NCBI GenBank assembly: GCA_903904495.1
Contig: CAIVCU010000063.1
Span: 1-5,602 of the forward strand
Source: an uncultured Chlorobiaceae bacterium
Lineage (GTDB): Bacteria; Bacteroidota; Chlorobiia; Chlorobiales; Chlorobiaceae
DNA: 5,602 nucleotides
Direction of reading: 5' to 3'
Part shown: piece after piece, positions 1 to 5,602 of the stretch
Layout: each line of letters starts with the position of its first letter
How positions within the stretch are numbered: position 1 is the stretch's first letter
The notes under the pieces: generated by a model
What the model was told of the DNA's origin: nothing
Seen by the model: only the letters and a program-made list of their open reading frames with translations
Database searches by the model: none
Position numbers and translations under genes: made by a program

Positions 1-915
1 GCCATTGAAACAGCTAAGAAAACCGGTTACCCTGTTATCATCAAGCCAACTGCTGGTGGTGGGGGAAAGGGAATGCGGGTTGTTACCGAGGAAAGCCAGC
101 TTGAAAAAGCCCTGAACACCGCGCGTAGCGAAGCTGAACAATCTTTCGGCAACAGTGGTGTCTATATCGAGAAATATCTTGAAAATCCCCGCCACGTCGA
201 AATCCAGATTCTATCTGACCAGCACGGAAACACTATCCATCTCGGAGAACGTGACTGTACTGTCCAGAGACGTCATCAGAAACTGATTGAAGAAACTCCT
301 TCACCTGTAGTTAATGACGCACTAAGAAAGAAAATGGGTGATGCAGCTGTAGCTGCCGCAAGGGCAATCAACTATGAAGGAGCCGGAACCATTGAATTCC
401 TGCTTGACAAGCATAAGGACTTTTACTTCATGGAGATGAATACCCGTATTCAGGTTGAACACCCGGTTACGGAAGAACGCTATGATGTAGATCTTGTCAA
501 GGAGCAGATTCTTATCGCTGCCGGTGAATCAATTGAAGGGAGAAACTTCGTTCCGAAAGGGCACTCAATTGAATGCCGGATTAATGCTGAGGATCCAGAA
601 CAATCATTCCGTCCATCTCCGGGACAGCTTCAGGTTTTCCATACACCTGGCGGCCACGGTGTAAGGGTTGATTCGCATGCATACGCGAGCTATGTTGTAC
701 CTTCGAACTACGACTCCATGATTGGCAAGCTCATCGTTACAGCCCACACAAGAGATGAAGCCATAGCTAGAATGTCACGAGCTCTGGATGAATTTATTGT
801 TGTCGGGATAAAAACCACTATCCCATTCCACAAACAGGTCATGCACTCTCCTGTTTTCCAGAGCGGGGAATTCGATACGAGTTTTCTCGAATCCTTCAGG
901 TACGAAAAGAAGTAA
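1..915 (+). CDS. accC: Biotin carboxylase subunit of acetyl-CoA carboxylase (5' end missing)
   Basis: This enzyme carboxylates biotin on the carrier protein BCCP, using ATP and bicarbonate; it is the first half-reaction of cytosolic acetyl-CoA carboxylase, which makes malonyl-CoA for fatty-acid synthesis. The frame is open from base 1, so about 145 N-terminal residues (most of the N-terminal domain) lie outside; 304 residues are visible. They align with E. coli AccC from about residue 145 to its C-terminus. In visible numbering I see the ATP-grasp lysine (Lys15), glycine loop GGGGKG (19-24), Glu57-Lys58, His65 in NPRHVEIQ, the QRRHQK motif (89-94), metal-binding Glu132 and Glu145, the EMNTRIQVEHPVTE catalytic strand (145-158), and Arg193 in ECRINAEDP. 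These match E. coli Lys159, Glu201/Lys202, His209, Gln233/His236/Lys238, Glu276/Glu288 and Arg338, so the active site looks intact. The C-terminal domain spans roughly 187-290. The protein ends where stand-alone AccC ends, with no fused biotinyl domain. This favours AccC over a pyruvate carboxylase chain, though a subunit of another acyl-CoA carboxylase cannot be fully excluded. Its TAA stop touches the terminator's A run. The gene converges on rpoC. Confidence 0.95.
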   Translation, partial: AIETAKKTGYPVIIKPTAGGGGKGMRVVTEESQLEKALNTARSEAEQSFGNSGVYIEKYLENPRHVEIQILSDQHGNTIHLGERDCTVQRRHQKLIEETPSPVVNDALRKKMGDAAVAAARAINYEGAGTIEFLLDKHKDFYFMEMNTRIQVEHPVTEERYDVDLVKEQILIAAGESIEGRNFVPKGHSIECRINAEDPEQSFRPSPGQLQVFHTPGGHGVRVDSHAYASYVVPSNYDSMIGKLIVTAHTRDEAIARMSRALDEFIVVGIKTTIPFHKQVMHSPVFQSGEFDTSFLESFRYEKK

Positions 916-949
916 AAAAAAAGGGAGATGAAAATCTCCCTTTTTTTTG
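914..949. terminator. Bidirectional intrinsic terminator between convergent accC and rpoC
   Basis: A perfect hairpin is visible: GGGAGAT (923-929), tetraloop GAAA (930-933), ATCTCCC (934-940). It is preceded by nine A (914-922) and followed by eight T (941-948). Read on the + strand it is a GC-containing stem with a GNRA loop and a U8 tail, ending accC; the A run overlaps the accC stop codon at 913-915. Read on the - strand the same stem has a UUUC loop and a U9 tail, about 25 bases past the rpoC stop. The A and T runs can also pair, giving 15-base arms (915-929 with 934-948). It is the only terminator-like structure seen between the two genes, so it probably serves both. Termination activity is inferred from structure. 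Confidence 0.92.
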
Positions 950-973
950 TCTCATCTGAACTGAGTATAAGGA

Positions 974-3900
974 CTACCGCTCATTGGCAAATCCCTCTCT
1001 TGTCGGAGCCTCTTCTATCTTGCTCTCACTGTCAGCAGCAGAATCATGCCCTTCTCCGGTGAGTTTTATTGTCTTGTATCTCTCGAGTCCAGTTCCTGCA
1101 GGAATCAGTTTTCCGACAATCACGTTTTCTTTCAAACCGGCAAGGAAATCAACTTTCCCGGCAACAGCCGCATCAGTCAGCACCTTGGTCGTCTCCTGGA
1201 ACGATGCAGCGGAGATCACACTCTCAGTCTGAAGCGCTGCACTGGTAATACCAAGAAGCACTGGATGAGAGGTTGCCTGCAGAGCCGGTTCGAAAGCAAT
1301 CATGTTTTTACTGTTCTTACGAAGCTCACGATTGAGTTTTGTAATATCACGCAATTTGTGAAGCTGACTATCCTGAATTCTTGCCGGAGCATCACCTTTC
1401 TCAGTAATACGTACCTTCTCAGCAATACTATTATTTGACTCAACAAAAGCACTCCTGTCAATCAGGTCACCGGGCAGCAAATTTGTATCTCCTGATTCCT
1501 CAACCCGGACTTTCTGAAGCATCTGGCGCACAATAACCTCAAGATGCTTGTCATTGATCTCAACACCTGCGTTGATCTGGTATACTTTCTGGATTTCATT
1601 CACAAGATACTGCTGTACAGCATTCGGTCCCTGAATACGAAGGATATCCTGCGGTGATACTGCACCATCGGTCAATGGATCACCGGCCTTGACTTCATCG
1701 CCCTCATTAGCAAGCACATGCTTACCAACCTGGACATAATAGATCTTTTCTTCACCGAAATCATTTTTAACCTTGATCTCTTTGCTGCTTCTGCGCTGTG
1801 AACCAAAACTGACATATCCATCGATTTCAGTGACAATTGCAGGATCCGAAGGAATACGTGCCTCAAAGAGTTCGGTAACCTTTGGAAGACCGGCGGTAAT
1901 ATCACCACCTACACGGTCAAGATTTCTCGGCACCTTGGCAATGATATCGCCGGGAGAGATCCTCTGGCCATCTTCAACATAAAGATTTGTCTTGATCGGC
2001 ACTGGATAGGTCTTTTTGACCTCACCGTTCGCATCAATAATGATCAGTCTTGGCTCTCTTGTCTCTGTCGCTCTCAGCTTTGAACGCCAGTTGATAATGG
2101 TATGCTGTGAAAAACCGGTTTGAGGATCAACCTCTTCCTTGTATGTAACACCTTTTTCGATATCAGCAAATTTGATGAAACCAGGCAGCTCAGCAATAAT
2201 CTGTGTACTGTTTGGTTCACTGCTGAACATCATCTGATCTTTTTTGATAAGATCACCATGTTTGCAGTTAAGATGCGCACCATGCGGGACAATGTAACGC
2301 TTCAGAATCTTGCCGCTATCTGGATCAGCAATATTGATTTTTCCGTTTTTCTGAATAACAATAATCCGGAATTCTTCGACCCCATCCTCGTTTATAGCAG
2401 TATGGTCAACAGTTTTGATATCCTCGAACTGGATCTGGCCATCATAAAATGCCTTGGTCTCGGTTTCAGTGATACCACCTTGAGCTGTACCACCCTGGTG
2501 GAACGTACGAAGCGTAAGCTGCGTTCCAGGTTCGCCAATCGACTGCGCGGCAATAACACCAACAGCTTCACCGATTTCAACGAGCTCATGGACCGAAAGG
2601 TTTGTTCCGTAGCATTTGGAACAAATACCAATTTTCGACTCACAGGTCAGCACCGAACGAATCTCAGCCTCTTCAACACCTGCAGTCTCCTGAATGAGTT
2701 CAGCAAGTTCCTCTGTAATGATCTCTCCAGAGCCTACAATAACCTTGTTGTTAAGCGTATCGTAGATCTCACGGGCAGCAACACGTCCCTTGATTTTCTC
2801 ACGGAACTTTATCTGGCCGCTTGTCTCTTCTTCAATATTGCGATGAACATAGAGACCTCTTGTCGTTCCACAGTCATCAATGGTCACAATGACATCCTGA
2901 GCAACATCGTGAAGTCGTCTGGTCAGATAACCGGCATCAGCCGTCTTCAGTGATGTATCAGAAAGACCCTTACGTGCACCGTGTGTTGAAATGAAATACT
3001 CAAGAACCGTCAGCCCCTCTTTCAGGTTCGAAATAATCGGATTCTCAATAATTTCACCCGGCTGTCCCGACATGGACTTCTGCGGACGAGCAATAAGACC
3101 TCTCATACCCGTCAGCTGACGAACCTGCTCTCTGGAACCACGGGCTCCGGAGTCAAGCATCATATAAAGTGGATTGAAACCGTCACGGTCTTTTTTCAAT
3201 TTCTGATATGACTCTTCAGCAACGATATTCGAAGTTTTCTGCCAGACATCAACAATCTGATTGTACCGCTCATTGTCAGTCAGCGTACCGCGGTTGTACT
3301 CTTTAACAACCTTGGTGCTCTCACGCTGCGCGTTTTTGATATGCTTGACCTTTGTTTCAGGGACAATTGCATCAGAAAGACCAACCGACAGGCCGCCTTT
3401 CATAGCATAATGGAATCCTACTTCCTTGATATTATCAAGGAATTTGGCCGTCTCAACGTTTCCGACATCACTGCTCAGGCGCCCGATAAGCTCCTTGGCT
3501 ACTTTCTTGTCAATAACACGGTTGATAAACCCTATCTCATCAGGTACATGCTGGTTAAAAATCACCCTGCCAACAGTAGTCAGCACTATTGCATTCTTTT
3601 CAAGCTGTGATTTCAGCCAGATAGACTTTTCGGAACTTGGCTCAACAATGGTATCAAGCACCCGAAGTGGATCAAATTTTTGATCGACCTGCCCGGTATA
3701 CTGGACAAATATCTGAGCATGCAGTCCTACTCGCTGTTCATTGAACGCGATGAGGACATCTTCAGGGCTGTAGAATATCTGACCTTCACCTACATCGCCA
3801 ACGCGTGACTTGGTAAGAAAATACATACCAAGTACCATGTCCTGTGAAGGAACGGTGACCGGCTTTCCGGACTGAGGCAGAATAAGATTGTGAGAGGAAA

Positions 3901-5470
3901 GCATAAGCAATGATGCTTCAAGCTGCGCTTCCTGTGAAAGAGGAATATGAACAGCCATCTGATCACCATCAAAGTCAGCGTTGAACGCTGTACAGACCAG
4001 CGGATGAATCTGAATTGCCTTGCCCTCAATCAGTACCGGCTGGAAAGCCTGAATACCAAGACGGTGAAGAGTCGGTGCCCTGTTGAGCATAACCGGTCTG
4101 CCGTCAATGACTTTTTCAAGCACATCCCAGACAATCGGATCTTTTTTGTCAATAAGTTTCTTTGCAGATTTCACCGATTTAGCAATACCGCGATCAACAA
4201 GACGGCGGATTACAAACGGCTGAAACAGCTCAATAGCCATGCTTTTCGGCAGACCGCACTCATGCAGTTTCAATTCTGGGCCGACAACAATAACCGAACG
4301 ACCTGAATAGTCAACCCTCTTACCAAGCAGGTTCTGGCGGAAACGACCCTGTTTGCCCTTGAGTGAATCCGAAAGCGATTTCAACGGTCTGTTAGATTCG
4401 CCTGTTTTCACGGCATTTGCCTTGCGGGAATTATCAAACAGGGCATCGACTGCTTCCTGAAGCATTCTCTTTTCGTTACGCAGAATAACCTCAGGTGCGC
4501 GAATATCAATGAGCTTTTTCAGGCGGTTATTACGGATGATAACCCTGCGATAGAGATCATTAAGATCGGATGTGGCAAACCTGCCGCCTTCAAGCGGAAC
4601 AAGTGGACGAAGCTCAGGAGGAATGACCGGAACTACCTCCATAACCATATACTCTGGCTTATTGCCTTCATAGACATAAGGCTCGGGCAGCTCGTCCTCC
4701 GGAAACAGTCCAAGTGGTTTTTTCCGTGTTTTTTTATGAGGCTCGTAACTTTTTCTGAATGCCTCGACAACCTTGAGTCTTTTCAGCGCATCAGCTCTTT
4801 TCTGTTCGGAATTACTCTCCTTGAGCACTTTGCGCAGATGAATCGCTGATGAATCAAGATCGATGTTCTTAAGAAGCATATGAATAGCTTCACCACCCAT
4901 TTTTGCAACAAACTTGTCCGGATCTGAATCCTCAAGATCCTGATTATCCTCATACTCCGTAATAATCTGGAAATACTGTTCTTCGGTCAGACGGTCAAGC
5001 TTCTTGATACCCTGCTTCTCACCGGGTTCACCCGGATTGATGACAACGTAGACTTCATAATAGATGATCCTTTCAAGCTCCTTGGTCGAAAGGTCAAGCA
5101 ATGCTCCGATTTTGCTGGGTACCGAGCGGAAAAACCAGGTATGCACGACTGGAACAGCCAGAGAAATATGTCCCATACGCTCCCGCCTGACACTCTTGGT
5201 CGTAACCTCGACACCGCATCGATCACAGATTATTCCTTTATAGCGTACGCGCTTATATTTGCCGCAGTAACACTCCCAGTCCTTTGTAGGACCAAATATC
5301 TTTTCGCACATCAAGCCGTCACGCTCAGGCTTGAACGTACGGTAATTTATTGTTTCCGGCTTCAGTACCTCTCCCCTTGAGTGAGCAAGAATGCTTTCTG
5401 GTGAAGCAATACTGAACTTTATCCTTGAAAAATCGCCCTTCAAAGGCGAAGCTCCCTGTGAAAAAATCAT
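974..5470 (-). CDS. rpoC: DNA-directed RNA polymerase subunit beta-prime, complete
   Basis: Beta-prime forms the clamp and half of the catalytic cleft of RNA polymerase, carries the catalytic magnesium, and assembles with alpha, beta, omega and sigma in the cytoplasm. From the ATG at 5470 it has 1498 residues, longer than E. coli beta-prime (1407). In order: zinc site 1 (Cys67, Cys69, Cys82, Cys85); a 27-residue insert (242-268); the lid region, then the sigma-binding clamp helices (about 307-350); switch 2, GKQGRFRQNLLGKRVDYSGR (372-391); NRAPTLHRLGIQAFQP (463-478); catalytic NADFDGD (497-503) with Asp499, Asp501 and Asp503; F-loop MRGLIARP (789-796) with a 7-residue insert after it; bridge helix (about 815-855); zinc site 2 (Cys867, Cys943, Cys950, Cys953); trigger loop with LRTFHQGG (987-994), split by an SI3-type insertion (about 1000-1186); and the C-terminal switch 5/omega-contact region with SAASFQETTKVLTDAAVAGK, followed by a polar, acidic tail. 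All key residues are present. A TTG two codons upstream (5476) is possible but sits almost on the Shine-Dalgarno, so ATG is preferred. It lies 69 bases after rpoB, presumably in one operon. The insertions and N-terminus look Chlorobi/Bacteroidetes-like. Confidence 0.98.
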   Translation of the reverse strand: MIFSQGASPLKGDFSRIKFSIASPESILAHSRGEVLKPETINYRTFKPERDGLMCEKIFGPTKDWECYCGKYKRVRYKGIICDRCGVEVTTKSVRRERMGHISLAVPVVHTWFFRSVPSKIGALLDLSTKELERIIYYEVYVVINPGEPGEKQGIKKLDRLTEEQYFQIITEYEDNQDLEDSDPDKFVAKMGGEAIHMLLKNIDLDSSAIHLRKVLKESNSEQKRADALKRLKVVEAFRKSYEPHKKTRKKPLGLFPEDELPEPYVYEGNKPEYMVMEVVPVIPPELRPLVPLEGGRFATSDLNDLYRRVIIRNNRLKKLIDIRAPEVILRNEKRMLQEAVDALFDNSRKANAVKTGESNRPLKSLSDSLKGKQGRFRQNLLGKRVDYSGRSVIVVGPELKLHECGLPKSMAIELFQPFVIRRLVDRGIAKSVKSAKKLIDKKDPIVWDVLEKVIDGRPVMLNRAPTLHRLGIQAFQPVLIEGKAIQIHPLVCTAFNADFDGDQMAVHIPLSQEAQLEASLLMLSSHNLILPQSGKPVTVPSQDMVLGMYFLTKSRVGDVGEGQIFYSPEDVLIAFNEQRVGLHAQIFVQYTGQVDQKFDPLRVLDTIVEPSSEKSIWLKSQLEKNAIVLTTVGRVIFNQHVPDEIGFINRVIDKKVAKELIGRLSSDVGNVETAKFLDNIKEVGFHYAMKGGLSVGLSDAIVPETKVKHIKNAQRESTKVVKEYNRGTLTDNERYNQIVDVWQKTSNIVAEESYQKLKKDRDGFNPLYMMLDSGARGSREQVRQLTGMRGLIARPQKSMSGQPGEIIENPIISNLKEGLTVLEYFISTHGARKGLSDTSLKTADAGYLTRRLHDVAQDVIVTIDDCGTTRGLYVHRNIEEETSGQIKFREKIKGRVAAREIYDTLNNKVIVGSGEIITEELAELIQETAGVEEAEIRSVLTCESKIGICSKCYGTNLSVHELVEIGEAVGVIAAQSIGEPGTQLTLRTFHQGGTAQGGITETETKAFYDGQIQFEDIKTVDHTAINEDGVEEFRIIVIQKNGKINIADPDSGKILKRYIVPHGAHLNCKHGDLIKKDQMMFSSEPNSTQIIAELPGFIKFADIEKGVTYKEEVDPQTGFSQHTIINWRSKLRATETREPRLIIIDANGEVKKTYPVPIKTNLYVEDGQRISPGDIIAKVPRNLDRVGGDITAGLPKVTELFEARIPSDPAIVTEIDGYVSFGSQRRSSKEIKVKNDFGEEKIYYVQVGKHVLANEGDEVKAGDPLTDGAVSPQDILRIQGPNAVQQYLVNEIQKVYQINAGVEINDKHLEVIVRQMLQKVRVEESGDTNLLPGDLIDRSAFVESNNSIAEKVRITEKGDAPARIQDSQLHKLRDITKLNRELRKNSKNMIAFEPALQATSHPVLLGITSAALQTESVISAASFQETTKVLTDAAVAGKVDFLAGLKENVIVGKLIPAGTGLERYKTIKLTGEGHDSAADSESKIEEAPTREGFANER

Positions 5471-5539
5471 AGTCAATTCCTCTTGTTAAACGACTCTGTT
5501 TATTGTCCGTTAATGATGTACCCGCGAATTAACACATTA
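5471..5539 (-). other. rpoB-rpoC intergenic spacer
   Basis: These 69 bases separate the rpoB stop from the rpoC ATG. Apart from the Shine-Dalgarno I see no convincing promoter and no GC-rich hairpin with a T run, so read-through from rpoB into rpoC is the simplest reading. A weak inverted repeat, GTTAAT (5509-5514) with ATTAAC (5528-5533) around a 13-base loop, is present; its A/T-rich stem makes a function doubtful. Confidence 0.75.
5477..5484 (-). promoter_or_regulatory. Shine-Dalgarno site of rpoC
   Basis: On the - strand the bases AAGAGGAA precede TTGACTATG. The AGAGGA core leaves seven bases before the ATG at 5468-5470, which is good spacing, but only one base before the TTG at 5474-5476. 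This decides the start in favour of ATG and gives a protein beginning MIFSQGASPLKG, the N-terminus I would expect for this family. Confidence 0.8.
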
Positions 5540-5602
5540 CTAAGGAACCCTGTCGTCAATACGAATCTCAAGACCAAGTCCCTGCAACTCCCTGATAAGG
5601 AC
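5540..5602 (-). CDS. rpoB: DNA-directed RNA polymerase subunit beta, last 20 codons only
   Basis: Reading the - strand inward from the right edge in frame gives VLIRELQGLGLEIRIDDRVP and then a TAG stop (5542-5540). This matches the C-terminus of RNA polymerase beta, where a helix of the form VL-(V/I/L)-(K/R)-E-L-x-(G/S)-LG is followed by a short acidic end (E. coli beta ends in VLLKEIRSLGINIELEDE). This terminal segment packs against beta-prime at the base of the clamp. Its position directly upstream of rpoC on the same strand is the near-universal bacterial rpoB-rpoC order, which supports the call strongly despite the short length. The rest of the gene lies beyond the window. Confidence 0.93.
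   Translation of the reverse strand, partial: VLIRELQGLGLEIRIDDRVP

Noticed and set aside
951..965. Possible small hairpin CTCA...TGAG just after the rpoC stop
   Set aside because: Only four base pairs with a seven-base loop; far weaker than the adjacent terminator and expected by chance.
984..1232. Short + strand open frame near the 3' end of rpoC
   Set aside because: It lies entirely within the conserved C-terminal coding region of rpoC; its serine-rich, low-complexity product is typical of an antisense shadow, and no supporting context exists.
2120..2953. A 277-codon open frame on the + strand, antisense to rpoC
   Set aside because: It starts with TTG and its codons are exactly in register with the rpoC codons, so it stays open simply because rpoC uses no TTA, CTA (Leu) or TCA (Ser) codons over this stretch. 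The product has no recognisable motif, and rpoC is certain here.
5141..5380. Other antisense open frames in register with rpoC (also at 1046-1438, 3341-3610 and 3947-4306)
   Set aside because: They share the same codon register opposite rpoC and are explained by its codon bias; the protein sequences look like no known family.
5471..5476. TTGACT on the - strand resembling a -35 promoter box at the start of rpoC
   Set aside because: No -10-like sequence follows at proper spacing; it overlaps the start region and reads as chance.
5487..5502. Five-base inverted repeat TAAAC/GTTTA upstream of the rpoC Shine-Dalgarno
   Set aside because: The stem is short and A/T-rich, so unlikely to be stable or to block ribosome binding.

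Overview
This window is an ordinary core-genome segment. It holds two convergent housekeeping loci: the 3' two thirds of a biotin carboxylase gene (accC) on the + strand, and the end of an rpoB-rpoC operon on the - strand. The rpoC gene (RNA polymerase beta-prime) is complete and fills about 80% of the window. The protein sequence points to the green sulfur bacteria (Chlorobi/Chlorobiales, a Chlorobium, Pelodictyon or Prosthecochloris-like organism). The reasons are the beta-prime N-terminus beginning MIFSQGASPLKGDFSRIKFS, a roughly 27-residue insert before the lid, a 7-residue insert before the bridge helix, and the overall resemblance to Chlorobi/Bacteroidetes beta-prime. The assignment is from memory of the family, not from a search; I am fairly confident of the Chlorobi/Bacteroidetes group and less so of the genus.

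Layout from left to right. Positions 1-915 are accC, open at the left edge. Positions 916-973 are a short convergent gap dominated by a symmetrical hairpin flanked by an A run and a T run. It reads as an intrinsic terminator in both directions and so probably serves both accC and rpoBC. Positions 974-5470 are rpoC on the - strand, with its Shine-Dalgarno at 5477-5484. Positions 5471-5539 are the short rpoB-rpoC spacer, with no evident terminator or promoter. Positions 5540-5602 are the last 20 codons of rpoB, too short to stand out as an ORF but clear from the conserved C-terminal ending.

Functionally, rpoB and rpoC encode the two large subunits that form the RNA polymerase active-site cleft and are most likely co-transcribed. 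AccC supplies the ATP-dependent biotin carboxylation step of acetyl-CoA carboxylase for fatty-acid synthesis and has no direct link to transcription; the two loci simply meet tail to tail. I found no mobile element, CRISPR array, RNA gene, or undescribed system. The points worth a second look are the shared terminator, the rpoC start choice, and lineage-type insertions in beta-prime near functional elements. The many smaller open frames across rpoC, including one of 277 codons on the + strand, are shadows of the rpoC coding sequence.
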